Shown here: in pieces, positions 37,501 through 50,871 of the stretch
How the letters are laid out: every line of letters starts with the position of its first letter
How positions within the stretch are numbered: the stretch's first letter is position 1
Origin: Cardiocondyla obscurior
Lineage: Eukaryota > Arthropoda > Insecta > Hymenoptera > Formicidae
Reading direction: 5' to 3'
Assembly: GCF_019399895.1 (NCBI RefSeq)
Contig: NC_091880.1
Span: 744,001-808,000, forward strand
Length of the DNA stretch: 64,000 nt
Translations under genes and position numbers: made by a program
Notes under the pieces: model-generated
What the model saw: only the letters and a program-made list of their open reading frames with translations
The model's database searches: none
What the model was told of the DNA's origin: nothing

Positions 37501-40500
37501 GGCGGGAAAAGCGGCACGGAAGCGGAATTGGTTTGGAGAACGAGCGGTCGTATACCGTGCGCTGGATAGCCGGCGAGACCAGTTCTCCGCGAGGGCGGCA
37601 AATAAAAGATAATCCTGCCGGTCGGTTATGATAATGCCCCGACGCCGGGAGGAGGCGCGAAAAGAATTAAGACACGACTCTTATTGGCCCGAGAGCGAGT
37701 ACACGTTTCCCAAGGGAGATCTCCATCTCCTTCGTTCTCATCTCTTCGTCGCGATCTCTATCCACGGGCTGCGAGCGATCGTCGTCTTAATTTGCGGATG
37801 ATGGCTACGTAATCGCGAGTACCTCTCAACTTCTAAGCGGCCGCGGCGAGTTTGATTGCAAATATTCATGTTAACTGGTGTAATCCAAATGTTAATATTC
37901 AAAACGCGCATAGATCTGAATAATAAACAATTAGGAATAACTATATCGTGGCGATTTTGAATGGTCGTTGAATCAATTAATATTTACAAAGAAAAAAAAA
38001 AAAAATCTCGATGGTATTAAGATAAATTCGTAATCAAGTCCAGAGTTCGAGCGAGGTAAGATTATTGAATAGAAACGGTATATACAGAATATCGCCGTTG
38101 AATAGAAAAGTCGTAGAAGCAGTAGACGGGAATCGATACTGGATGAGCTTCATGAAATCTACTTTAATCAGAAATGAACAGGTTGCAGTTTCAACGAACG
38201 AAACTTGATTACGTATTTCTGCCGCGCGCGCCTCTTTCGCAAATTGCTTGCCTTATCAAATCAAAATGACTTATTACGATGATCCCAAGAGACGCGAGAC
38301 GGGTAAAGAGAAACGTCGGACGATTCGGGCGAAGAATTCGTACGCGAGATACGTTATATACGATACATTATCGCCGTGAGGAGTCAGAGTTCGTACGGAA
38401 TTTCAGCGGAATCTCGTCGAAGAAAAAGACAGCGATCGCGGGGATCATCCAACCCAATCAGCACCAATTTGTCGGCGTGTCGCGAGATTAAGTCTCGTAA
38501 GAGGACGCAGCGTCAACCGTCGGTGTACCGAGAAACGTTTGCCCGGCTTGAGTGCCGTTGTAATCCGTAATGCAAACAAATCCTCTGCGATGTCCAATGA
38601 ATGTCCGGTAAACATCCGGAGAGTATACGACGACGTGGTCCCTACGTTCGACCGGCTCCTAACCCGCGTAGTAGGTGTCTGCATGCCATAATCACCACTT
38701 CGTCCGGGTTAATTATAACTCCGTCTAATTGCCTGTAGGTAAAATCCTCTGCAAACACGTCCGGCGTTTGCCATTCCGGATTCCGCAGAGAACCGCGTCG
38801 GCAGATCGACCACCTGATTAAGGCTTCTGGATTGTCTCGCTATATCGCCGCGCGGTAGGCGTCGCGAAAATTGTTTGGCCGTGAGATTAAGCGATATCTC
38901 GACGATTATCCGCAATTAATATGTTGCGACATACGATTTAGTCCCCTTTTCTCTCTCTTTTTTTTCCCTCCCCCTCTTTCCGCCAATCGCATCGCTTCAT
39001 GCGTAAACGATGTGTACCCGTATGTACGTATGGATATATGTAGAAGCGTTTACGTGTGTACACGCACGTGTGGAGTGACGCGGCGTAATTGAATTTTTGA
39101 AAAAAAGCGGAACGCATTTAGAGAAAAAGTCGATTACAGGCTGCGTTGCCTGGCGATGTTATCGTAAGAGAAGTTTTGACGGAAAGTGAGGAATAAACGA
39201 CGAGGTAGAAATTTGCGAGTATATATTGAATTTTCGTTAGAACTAGGGATACGTTCTTATAAGCAAAACTATTACTTTTTTTTTTTCAATATGCTGCTTG
39301 TTAATTTATTCCGAGGGGGAAAAAAATAAGAACTAATTTTCTCCGTAAATGACAAGTTTACTCTAAAAATATTTTGAAATGCACATTTTTATATCAAAAT
39401 ATATGAGATTCAAATAAGTTACTAAAAAAATGTACAGAAACGTAGCACATAAAAATCTTAATAAGAATTTATTGTATATATAAAAAAATTTTCTTCTGTT
39501 AAAAACCTCGGACCTCTTTCGATCATTAAACACAATTTGCAAGGTGATTAGAGCTTCAATAATAAGTAACTAAACCCAAAATTGGACTTAACAAGATTTT
39601 CTGAGAAACAAAATAAGTATTTTTTTTCCATTTTTTTTTTTTCTTTTTATTAACCCGGCGAATTTAGTGTCACGTTGGGACCCGCGTAAATGCACCGGTT
39701 ACCGTCACCGGCGCAGCGTTTGATAAAACTACTGGTCGGTTTCACCTGTACGTAGACGAAACGCATTGCATCCGCGTGTAACGCGTCCCGGTCTGATTTA
39801 TCGTGGGATGAGACAAACCCCGTCGAATCGACGAGTCCGGCAACGTCAGGGCGACGTAACGCCGCCGCGACGTGCGTCCGAAATCGTTTCCGTTTCCCCG
39901 CGGGGAGCGCGATAGGCCACCCTAATTTATGGGATCGCCGATGGAAAGAAAGAAGGAGAGAACGATGGGACGCGGAGCGTAATCAGTCAACTGTATAAAC
40001 GATGCGGTCCAGGCGCGGGTTCTGGCCGTTTTGTTGCTGCGAAACGATTGCAATCCTAGAGGTGAGGTACTTAAATTAACTAGTTTAGCTTAAATTTCTC
40101 CCTCTCAAGACGAATGCCGTTGTTTCGATTAGACCGATAATTACGTCGAGTACGTGGGATTGATATTATAAAAAAAAAATACATTATGGTGCTTTGTTTC
40201 GGCATCGAGTGAACGCTGGAAAGACGCTTGAGCGAGAAGGAAGGAAAGATACAATGAACTATCTACTTTAATACGAGATCAACGCAATATTTTTCAATAA
40301 AAAACCCTAAAAACGCATTAACGGATGTTCCCCGTATATATATCATGGTGATAATGACGCGCTTCACGGTACCGCTACCCCAAATGCTCGGAGTAAGTTT
40401 GGCGGTGAAAGTTACTTGCCAAGTCAAGCAAACCTTATAAATGCCATCGTGGAACCATAAACCTATGATGCACGAGTGGTACCAACCATGGGGGTCGAAT

Positions 40501-41734
40501 TCTGCCGACTTTCAAAGTCTGCTCGCTCCTCTCTCTCGTATTTCATGTCGCCGTTAACGATGGCAACGATTGAAACGGAAACACGCCGTAAAATTTATCT
40601 CGTTTTATTAATGCAACTTGCAGATCTTAAATTTACTTGCAAATAATTTAAAAAAAATTAGATTCGCAATCGAGCAGGGCGACACGCTTGCTTTCTTCGC
40701 CGCGTGATAACGGGCGAGACAAAATCGGAAGTTCCGTTCATCGAAGCGCGTGCACTTCGTCTCAACTACGAAATCGCGCGTGCAAAATGCGTTCGCGATC
40801 CTTCTCGCGAGTCGCTCCGCCGCGACAAGGGATTACGAACGCCGACGCCTAATTTGAGATGCACCTGTTACTCAAGTCTGCGCGTGGCTTAAGTGGAATC
40901 GGAAACCAGATGCGCGCCGGATAGATCGATAGAGAGGGCGGGGGGAGGTGAGGGATAATCCGAAAGGGGAAAAGGGGGAAAAATACGTAAGTTGTCGGAC
41001 TTTCAGGCGAACTGCATACGGCGAGGCGAGGCGAGATGTATTGACACACGCTCACGTGAAAGATCCCGGGGGGTTGACTCCGCAGCGCGTAGATATGAGA
41101 GAAAGAGATAGAGAGAGGAGTGAAAGGAGAAGAACGGAGGGCGCCATAAGACACCTCCATAGACGAGGTCGCCGTTCACGGAGTCAGGCTTACTGCAGAG
41201 GGATGGGAATCGTTCGTGAGAGAGCGCCGCTACACTCCACGGGTGGGCGAGGGAACGGAGGAGAACGAGGGGGAGACGCTGGTGGCTGGATGACGGCGGG
41301 GGTTGGAAACCGGCTGCTGCCTTATCTCCGCGCACCGAGATTGACTTCCTTTCTATCCATTCAGCCGCTCAAATGAGTTCCTTTGATAACTGTTGTGTGA
41401 TCGAGTGCACTGAATACTGAAGGGTCCGCAGCCCAGCGGCGAATATTTCGCCGTCTGACGGCGACGCGGAAAGAAAATCCCGGTTTAAACTGCGGTACGC
41501 GATCTGCACGTGTCCTGAAATTCTTTCCGAGAGCACGAATACGTCGACGATCGAATGTCACTGGCTCGCACTTAATCCGCGGACATTCAAAATAAATTGT
41601 ATTATTACAACGCCGGCTTTTGTAAGTTAAACGCGACTCAGCATAAAACCTTAAAAAATTTAATTGCCGACGTGTATTTTAAATTCAATTTTAATTTCAA
41701 AATTGAGTTTAATATAATTGCGAGATTTAATTAT
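31561..41734. other. Gene-free stretch
   Basis: Purine-rich, CpG-rich blocks at about 34560-35300 and 40880-41340 are separated by AT-rich islands (36780-36880, 39200-39660). Frames of up to 142 codons occur in the purine-rich blocks, but their arginine and glutamate richness follows from base composition. Confidence 0.55.
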
Positions 41735-41788
41735 CGCCATTTCCTGCGTTATGTTTTTAAAAATTTTGAAAGGTTTGAATTGCGACTG
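41735..41788 (+). repeat. AT-rich dispersed repeat, copy 1
   Basis: The sequence GCGTTATGTTTTTAAAAATT and the following AAGGTTTGAATTGCGACTG recur at 42185-42240. Just before it, 41681-41710 forms a 12-bp hairpin with one mismatch, AAATTCAATTTT against AAAATTGAGTTT. Confidence 0.5.
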
Positions 41789-42184
41789 ATGTCGTGACGT
41801 CGGAATATAGTGCCAAGCGCGGGAGGTGAAGGCGAGTGCGCGATGCGAAATATTGAATATAGAAGGCATTTCTCGGCAACATCTGCGGAAACACAGGGAC
41901 TGACAGGTCTCAGCCATTTAAAATGAAATTTAATACCCACCATCTCCGCGCTCTTCGACCCTGTTCTACCATAGTGCTCCTTATATCGTGCACCGCTCAA
42001 CGACGCGTACTTGCCAAATGCTTTTTACAGCTCCACGACAAACCGACCATATATATTTATTGATGCGAAATCAACCGCCATATTTTAATTTCGAGATCCG
42101 GCGGATTCTCTGGAACCTATACAAGCCTTTTTTAAAGAAAAATCTACGCCGCGCTTCCGGTAAGACTTGCAAACACAATTTATT

Positions 42185-42240
42185 TATTGCATTTTCACAC
42201 GTTATGTTTTAAAAAATTTTGGAAGATTTGAATTGCGATT
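42185..42240 (+). repeat. AT-rich dispersed repeat, copy 2
   Basis: Direct copy of 41735-41788 with about ten differences. It abuts the MITE-like terminus at 42242, suggesting both belong to one larger, rearranged element. Confidence 0.5.
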
Positions 42241-42241
42241 G

Positions 42242-42290
42242 CACCCAGAGAAAAATATAATTGAAATAATTATAATATTGAATCATACGA
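42242..42290 (+). mobile_element. MITE-like 5' terminus fragment
   Basis: CACCCAGAGAAAAATATAAT with about 30 bp of matching body. It directly follows the motif GATTTGAATTGCGATTG, which elsewhere marks the other end of the short copies. Two fragments may be joined head to tail here. Confidence 0.6.
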
Positions 42291-45200
42291 CGGCGCGTTA
42301 ATTATCAAAAGAATTGCAGTTGATCTCGAGCTGTTTAGTAAAATTAATTTGTTACTCCGGGCTCGTCGACTTTCACCGCGAGGCGTTCGAAAACAACATG
42401 TTTTCTTTTGAGCAATAAAAATTTATCGTCCCTCTTACTTTTGAGCGCAGCAAGAATTCGAGGAACAGGGAACAAGGGGTTTTCAAGGAGAAACTCTACC
42501 TGCGTGTCCTTTGTAAAACTTTAACTCACTTGAGACAAAGTCTTTGAATGAATCAAAAGCAGGTGCTTCGGGAGAAAACCGAATAATGCCGTTCTTAGGA
42601 ACAACCGCAGAGCCGACAAGAAACTTGTCAAAGAAAAGAAGGAGATTCAGGTAGACGCCATTAACGATTCATGATTACCATCTGCATTCTACGACCGCGG
42701 TGCAAAACCGAAGCGTCAAACGCACGAAATGAAACCCTTTCCCCCAAGTGATATTTTCCGCTGTCTCAGATTTCGTAAAATTTTCGCGTAAGCTTACAAT
42801 CCCGTCTCATAGAAAGTCTTGAAAAAGCGCGATTTAATGCACTGAATATTGGACGCGCGCACCAGTAAGTCGTCGGCGAGAGAAGAACATTGAACACCCG
42901 TGGACCCGAAAAGAAGCAGCAGCAGCTTTCGGAGAAGCGGCACGACGACAGAGCAATTTGTGCGCATAAATCACTAGGGTAGTTTCTTTATATCGTTTAA
43001 TATGAATCCCGTCCCGTTTGTCTCACCCGAGCGTATGCGTGCGGTGCGTCGGGAGCAACGGTTGTACCGAGATTGATTGCGACCTGTGACGCCGCTGACG
43101 AATTAAATTATCGTGGGTCAAGAAGACGAAAGAACCCCGAAAGACCCCGAACTTCCGCGTGATTCTCCGACGCGCAAAAAAATCGCCCGGTAGAGGCATA
43201 CACCCGTGCGAAAATTGCCCGCGTAGGCAACAATAACAGTTGCTCTCTGTTCTAGGAAAATTTTTGACAGAACAAAAGCGTTTATTGCGACGTCACGGCG
43301 CGCACGTCCAATATTTTCCATGCCGCGAACGATGCACGTTGCTTTTTTTCCCGCGTATAAAGGCCACAGGGAGAGAGAAAGAGAACGACGCTGAATTCGG
43401 CTCACGTACGCATTTATCCTTTTTGCGGAATGAGTGATAATTCGGTGAAATCGAATTAGCGAGCCGGTCCGGCGTGAAAAGCGCCCAAGTTAGCCGCGGT
43501 GGACGGTAACCCAGCGGTGCGCTGCGCAGCGCGTTTTCAAAATTTAATTATGACGTGCTGCACGTGCGCGAGTATCCGCGCTCCGTGCTGCACATATGTG
43601 ATACGGGCCAAAGGAGCACGTATTGAAATGTAACTAGCTTGCTCATCGCTGCCAAAGACAGCCCGTGGCCCGCTTTAGAACGCCCGGCACACTTTCCCAA
43701 CGTAGCCCCTCCGTTATTGACAGCAAAAGTTATTAAAAAATATTAACGAAATTTCGACAGGACTCGCGCAACTTTTTTCCGATAAAAGCGAAACAGCTTA
43801 AAACACATACGCATTTTTATATTCTGTATTATTTACATTTTTAACTATATACCACTTTTTAAATGTTGTATTCCGTACCTGAGGAATTTTAATTTAACAC
43901 TTTTATGAGATTTTTGCGATATTTCTAATTTGCTAAAGGCGAAATTCGGAGATTTAAAAAACTTTAAAAAGTGAAACTAATTAAATTAAAAATCTTTTCA
44001 ACGTTATTCATGCTAATCCGATGTGTTTTGCCTGAGTTTAAAAGCGAGCAAATTTCATTCGAGTAAAGTTAAATGCGTCTGACCAACGCGTTGTTCACAA
44101 CGCCATAAAATGTACGTCCCCGGAAATTCATCTGTCGCACGACTTCCCGTCTATAGGAGATACAGTTGTTAGTCAGATGAACAAAATTAAACATCAAAAT
44201 ATCTTAATGAAATCTTTTAGAATTCGGATATTTGAAAGAGTAACATATATGTCCATACGTAATTTAAGTAACTTTTGTACATATCGCATAGAGTAAATTC
44301 TTTCCATCGATTGTCGTTGCGTACGCAAATATAAGTAACAATACACATAGAATATGCGATTATATAAATACATTCATACGTCGTGCACGACTAATAAAAA
44401 ATAAAAGAAGAAACCCCGCCGAATTACACGAAAGGGTCCGCCTGCCAAGACGGCGTTTCTGTTCGCAGCGACTCAATCACATTATCTTCCCGCCATGAAA
44501 TTTATTTGAAAAGACTTTTAATATTTATCAAATATATAAAATATGTAAAGTTTACTATATTCTTTTTTTACAAGCATAAGCAACGTGAAAAGATTTCTTT
44601 GGATATTCACTTTACAAAGATTTTACAAGATTGACTGTCCGAATGAGCGTACATGAGAGACACTTGGCCCGCCGAGAAACGCACAAACATATGCGTAGTC
44701 TCGAGACGGTTTCATGAAAAGCGAGCGAGATATGTGTATCCCACGAATCGCCCGGTTACAACCCTCGAGAATTTATTTCGTCGACTTACATGCCGACAAT
44801 ACTGAAAGAAAGAAAACCCGGACCGAGCATCCGGGACGTCGATTTGATCCCCCTAACTCCTCGAGCTCGATTTATTACAAAACCCGGACCATTTCCAGGG
44901 AACGCATTATCGATAAGATGAGAGAGTGGCTTAAGGTTTTCCGAAAGCGTGCGTATAATTTCGCTGTATTGTTCGATCGTTTCACTTTTCCGTTATCTTC
45001 CCTCTTCATGTCGCTTCGAAGATCTGTTCTAACTCGAGTAAAAAAAAAAAAAAACCAATCGCTGATCAAAATTATCTACTCGGCAAAGCACTTTAACATT
45101 AATACCGTTAAAAATTTCATGATTTAATTAATATTCGAAGCGTTTAATAAAATTGCTAAATTTAATGACAAAAGTTATTTTAAAAGATAAATTAATAACC

Positions 45201-48200
45201 GTGAAGAAATTACGGTATAATTTTCCGCGTTATTTGCAGAACTTAATTCGATTGCAAGCGGGGTTAAATTGATAATATAAACGTCGAATTATTATAACTT
45301 ATTTTCGAAATATTTTAGAATTTGGGTGAGCGTTGTCGAATGGCTTTCTCTCGCAGTTAAATCGGATCTCATGAATCGAGAAGTCGACACGTCCGCGGAA
45401 AATATTACGTCTGTAAAATCGTAGCAAGGATGACGAAAGACAAATCGAGAATGGGAGGGCCAACGTGAGGATTCTAAACGAAAATGCACCCGGAATTATA
45501 TGAATTTCCAATGGGTGGGTTTTTAATAACCTATGCACGCGTACAATGGGGAAGGGAGACAGCTTGCGCGGCTCGTAGAAGGCGAAGGACGGCGAACGCA
45601 AACGCGGGATGAGTTTTCGTATAGCGGATGTGAGGCCGGGATAGGAATCGCTCCTCGGGATCTCAGACAGACCGAATCAATGCAAACAACTGGATATTGC
45701 CGGCAATATCAGTTTCCTTAGAGCGGCGCGCCGCTCAACTGCGAAAAGCGCCCAGACGACGACTATGGCGCCGAAAGTGGTCGGGACTATAAGGATCTCC
45801 GAAGGCAGAAGATCGTCCCGGGAAAGGGGTAAAGAAGAAACGGAAACGCATACGCTCGTTGTAGGCGAAAGTTTGCCTTGCTACCCCGTACCCTCGCCGC
45901 TCCCAGCGGAGCCCGTCCGTACCCACCAACTCGCCGAATACGTGATTTATTCAGCCTATTTTATGCGAAAACCCGCCATATGAGATTTCCACGGACACCT
46001 TATTTCCTATCTGGGGCCGGCCGGGTGAGCGTGGCTTCTCTCGCGAGAGGGAATCGCAAAGAAAACGCGTTCACGGGTCTGCGGTGGAATTTCTTGCCGC
46101 GTCACTCTTTGAAAAGCCATTTAAAATAATACAGTCCCGCTCTCTCAATTTGCGACGCGAATAGTATTTTACGCGCCGCGATTTATCTTATATCCGCCGT
46201 CCGCGAGACTGACAGACGTCGATGAAATTACGGCCGTTTGCGTGAAAGCTCGCAAATTGGGATGCGAAAGTTACAAGGTGCGAAAGTCGGTGGGACGCGA
46301 TTAATGTTTAAAAAACGCTGGCCGCGAAAGAGAAAATCTGCGAGCTGAGAGAAAATTTTGCTGCCCCTTCGTTTTTTTTTTTTTCTCCCATTTTCATTCG
46401 AGAGGACGCCGACGGAAAAGCCGTCTCCGTTGGACGGGTACAATAATTTATTCGCAAGCTTGATAAACGATCCGTATTTATTTGCTCCCTACAAACGCCC
46501 AAGATCGGCGATAAAAGGATCGTTACGATAATACGCAGATAAATAAAGAGGCAGCGGTATATTCACCGGTTCAATTAAACTCTGACCGAGCCGCGGAGTC
46601 TGTTCATAGGTCGTAAGATTATTTGAACAGCTGAGACCGAAAAGAGAGATAACCGGCGAATAAGCATCAGACCACCGCGATCCCGCGAGTCGGATGGGAA
46701 AGATTTTGATTCCCAGAAACGACGAGAGAGACGAATTAATCGGTCGCGCACCGGCGGAAGGAAGGAGAGCGAAGGATATTCCGCGAGATGCCACGGTGGC
46801 CGATAAATTTGCCGGAAGTTTAATTTCATTTTATAGGCGCGATACTTTAGCGAAAGCACCTGCACTTTACACTAACGGCGCCGCGCTGTCGTGGGAACCG
46901 CGAAGGCGGGAGGATCGCCCTCGCCCTCCTTCGCCGCCGAGGTCTCGGAATTATACATTATACCACCCTAAATCATGGCTCGAGCGCGCAACCTCATGTA
47001 ATTATATCGTCGTTTTTAGAGCTCACCCTTAATACGCCGTTATGCGGCTCGTGAGTCTTACTAACGTTTCGCGCTTTCCGCTTTTCTCGCCGTCGCACAC
47101 GCGAGCGCGCAACGATCCGTCGCGTTTCCGACTGACGTTAGAACAGGATGAATTGGGAGAACGTTTAAAATTTGGAATATTAAAATGACTCCGTAAACGA
47201 CAAATTGCCAAATTGTAGTAATTGTATAAAAAGTAATAAAATGTTTACGTATCATATGTCCGAGCGGCAGGTGTGGCATAAAAGTTTAATATTACGTCCA
47301 ATTACGAAGAAATTGTTGAATTTCTTAATTAATCGCTGATTCCGATAACGTATCGGAAATTAAATTTTATAGCGCGTAACGTGGCAGTTATTAAACTCTT
47401 TGATATACTTAATCTATATAAACGTTCTTAAAAATTCTACGTAGACGTATTCTGAATCGAATCTCTCGATTATTATATGCAAAATATTTAAAAGTTGGAA
47501 AGAATTAAATCCTAAAGAGATTAAGTGCTAATATAATATAAACTATTTGACGAGCAACTGAAATAAATCTGGTATTGTTAAGTGCATCACGCTAACCCTA
47601 TCATAGTAGAACGATGTATTAACGGGACGCGCCCCTTGCTAAAGCTTAAGACTAGCGATGCCTATAATTCAGGCGATCTATCACCGCCAAGGTGACGTCA
47701 CCCTTCGCGCCGAAGACGGGGATCGACAGAGGGGTCTTCATGCAAACTACCCTGCCGCCGTTCCGATGATATATCCATCGGCACCTGTTAGACGACAGCG
47801 TTTGAACGTGCCCCGGCGTTATTCTCCCCCGTGATAGCACAGAGTGCGTTTGCAGCAGATAAAAACGAGAAATAATAGATACGAAAGCACAGAAAAATTG
47901 AAAATAGTGACATGCGCGATTCAACCAAATGGTTGATTCGAGCTTAAAAGCGTGCGGAATGCTGTCGAAATAAGAAGAAAGCCTTTGACGTTCAGATTTA
48001 TTGCTGGGACGGAACAAAGGCTGCGCGATGTTACTTTAGGTATTATCAAGATCGTAAGTAATCTTGACGCAGTCTGCATGCATCTGTGCCCAATATTCCG
48101 ACGCCTATCTTGGAGTCGTCCTCCTACCCGCGTACTGTCTGCTGCACGACAATTCACCTACGCCGAGAGAACCGATGACAAACGTTGCCGTTTAAACAAA

Positions 48201-48340
48201 GGGCCTCGTGGTATACGCGTACCAGACACGCAATTTCCGCGCGGCATGTAAATCGTGCGAAATGAATTTCTGCCAATCACGAACGTGCGCCAGCCGCGCG
48301 CGATCACGGAAGATGAGCCTCCGCTGCAAAGCGTATTTTC
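42291..48340. other. Gene-free stretch
   Basis: AT-rich islands at 43720-44000, 44160-44600 and 47160-47560, with CpG-rich DNA between. The 137-codon plus-strand frame at 44714-45127 has no recognisable feature. Confidence 0.55.
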
Positions 48341-48391
48341 AAAAAAAAAAAAAATATAAAAAAAAATATAAAAAAATATATAAAAAAAAAT
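48341..48391 (+). repeat. A-rich repeat of AAAAATATAA units
   Basis: Four or five imperfect units of poly-A broken by TATA. Confidence 0.85.
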
Positions 48392-48660
48392 TGCATGCAC
48401 CCACCTAACGAAGCCTATAAAGTGATGAAAAAGAAATATATGTACCCGCATAGAGGAAAAAAGAATCAAACTGCATTACCGAAACAAAATTACGTTTATC
48501 GATAAACTTTTGCGATATTCACGAATCTCTGACTTCTCTATTAAGAAATCCGCTAAGAGGGTGGTTAATGACCTGTGACTACTCTTGAGAGTGACATCTA
48601 AACTGATACTCGTTTCCACGTTGCAATCGATCAAATTTTTTCTGTCCGCCCGGTATCGTA

Positions 48661-48975
48661 CACCCAGAGAAAAATATAATTGGGATAACCATAATTTGAC
48701 TATAAAAAAAAGTTAAAAAAGGAACCAACTATAATTATTATTTAATTATTTTTTATCGTTATTATTACCATGTGTAACAGTAAAATGTACTGATATTATA
48801 GTGGTATTTATCATTAAAAAAATGGTTAATTTTTTTACTATTTATTTCTTTAATTTTAACCATATTAACAGTTAAAACTTTTATAATTTATAGTCAAATT
48901 TTTGCCCCGATTGGCAGAACTATGTTCATGTGATTAGTATTACTAAAATTATAGTAAGAATGACCATAAAGTGTA
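48661..48975 (+). mobile_element. MITE-like element, partial copy with 5' terminus
   Basis: The copy begins CACCCAGAGAAAAATATAAT directly after a TA dinucleotide (48659-48660). It is very AT-rich and non-coding. Its distal part (about 48817-48960) is closely similar to 50640-50800, including TATGTTCATGTGATTAGTAT. It has no matching 3' terminus before ordinary GC-richer sequence resumes near 48985. A non-autonomous DNA transposon with TA target duplications fits best; the superfamily cannot be named from this. Confidence 0.7.
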
Positions 48976-50589
48976 ATAAATTAACTTCACGCGAGAAACA
49001 AGGGTCGGCGGTCGTGTTTCGTCAAAACGGAAGTACAAGCAGCCGTGACGCATCGCCGAAAGACAAACGCAATGCGCGACGCAAGTGAAATACAGGAAGG
49101 CCCGAGCCTGCCTGTCGAGCGGTTTAGAGGCGAAGTTTTTAAGCTTAACTCGATTGCAGCGAGACGACAGCGACATAGTGCCTTCCGCTTCAAAGGCGAG
49201 TTCGTAAATAACCGCCCTTCCGCGATCCCTCAAGCGTTCGCTAATGCGTCGTGCCGCCCTTACGTTCGAGAAATTTATCGTTTTCTAGTTGGATGAGAAA
49301 TATTCCAGCCATCTCACGCGAGCACGGCGACTCGCATAAGTTTCCCCCGAGGAGAGATAGGCGCCGAATTTGTAATGAAATCACCCACCGTTGGAGAATG
49401 AATATATTTTCGCGGGTACCGTAGTTCCTCGCCGGCAAAGTCTATGCGGCGGCTCGTCATCATTCGCGCGTTACAAATCGATCTTTACACCCCAACGTAA
49501 TTTTCTCGTCACGAACTTTTATTCCCGCGCGAGCTAAACGTGTTTCGAGACATCATTATATTCTCGCGCGAGGTTAAAGAATTAAAAAAAAAAAAAAAAT
49601 TGACGGGGAGAGACAACGTGACAACGGGTCCCGCGAGATATCATTAATAGTATAGGCACGTTCAAAAAATTATTATATGTGTAAAAGCACGCAAAAGGTT
49701 TGGCCATTATATCGATCTCTCGTAACGTGTCCGCGTCATAATTAAGATTACGATCGTAATGCGAAACATGAATCGCATTATTCCAATATAGTAAATTACA
49801 TTGGCCGTCGAAATGCACGTGGCAGCGCTATCATTGACTAATGAAGTGATCGGAACGAATTAACCCGCGCGAGCGACGTTGTTGCAGCCGGATAATTGGA
49901 CGCCGTATTATCTCAATTTCGTGGAGGCTGGGCACATCGGTGCACGGTAGATCGATCGTTCGCACTACGCTGATCGGAATGCCAAAATGCGTTAAGCTCG
50001 GGATCGTGTGAACGCGAGACCGTATGATCCTCGTGAATCTCCACGAGGTTCCGGTCAGTTGGAGAAGAACGGTCACTCGAGATCAAAGGATCTAGGCGTG
50101 TGATGCTTGATGAAGAGGCCATTCCACTAAGTCTAACCAACGTACGGAGAATCGGCCGTTAAGAGCGTCACTGGTACTTGGACTTTATAGAAGCGCGCCG
50201 CGAAAAAGAAAGAAGGAGGCTGATCGCGGGCCAGGTAATATTAATAAGTAGAAGGAAAAGTTGGTTTGATCAACCAACCTGAACGAATCCAGCACTAGAC
50301 CACATCACAGACCGTTTGAACGCCGAGGCTATTAGCATAATTACAATACTTCTGCTTTAGAAGGTTCAACTTTCTGCTTATTTTAAGCCGCCGTCATAAT
50401 ATCGTCCGAGATAGCTACGCCGAGTCCATTACCTTGATGTAACCGAAGAGCCGAATTATTGGTACGAATGTCGGGAAACGTCGGGATCATCGATTTTTCC
50501 GCCTGAATCTAAAAGCGAACAGCTCTGTGTACGAGCTATTCAGAGAGTATCTTATCGCGACGGCTACTTGAAAATTTACCGACTATAAT
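48976..50589. other. 1.6 kb between two partial MITE-like copies, no gene seen
   Basis: The stretch is moderately GC-rich with a 16-A run at 49584-49599 and a short fragment of the hairpin-headed repeat at 50177-50213. No protein domain or element ORF is visible, so it does not look like the inside of an autonomous transposon. Confidence 0.5.
50177..50213 (+). repeat. Hairpin-headed repeat, small fragment
   Basis: TTGGACTTTATAGAAGCGCG and the CCGCGAAAAAGAAAG that follows match the second hairpin arm and neighbour of the 24354 and 27331 copies. It is the only copy outside the 23-27.6 kb cluster. Confidence 0.5.
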
Positions 50590-50869
50590 TCTTTATATTC
50601 ACTGTAATTAATAGCGTAATAAATGTAGCAAAACTTAAAAAGTGTAATTAAAAGTAATTAATTTTTTTACTATTTATTTCTTTAATTTCAACCATTTTAA
50701 TAATTAAAACCTTTATAATTTATAGTCAAATTTTTGACTCGCTTGACGGAACTATGTTCATGTGATTAGTATTACTTAAATTATAGTAAGAATATCTATA
50801 AATATGATATTCTTGACTATATTTTATTTGACTGTGCAATTATAATAAAAAATACTTTTTCTCTCAGTG
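50590..50869 (+). mobile_element. MITE-like element, partial copy with 3' terminus
   Basis: This copy shares its first part with 48817-48960 and ends with TACTTTTTCTCTCAGTG followed by TA (50870-50871). The reverse complement of the end, CACTGAGAGAAAAAGTA, mirrors the start CACCCAGAGAAAAATAT of the copy at 48661, so the two are the terminal inverted repeats of one family. Its own 5' terminus is missing. Confidence 0.7.
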
Positions 50870-50871
50870 TA

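Noticed and set aside
40920..41340. Long overlapping frames on both strands in a purine-rich block
   Set aside because: Absence of stops follows from the purine bias; the translations are low-complexity R/E/G or S/P/L.
43519..43532. 14-bp palindrome GCGCTGCGCAGCGC (and CCGCATATATGCGG at 60640-60653)
   Set aside because: Several 14-bp palindromes are expected by chance in 64 kb; no further context.
47691..47702. CRE-like palindrome GGTGACGTCACC (also TGACGTCA at 10186-10193)
   Set aside because: An 8-mer is expected about once per 64 kb, so two occurrences without a nearby promoter are not evidence of regulation.
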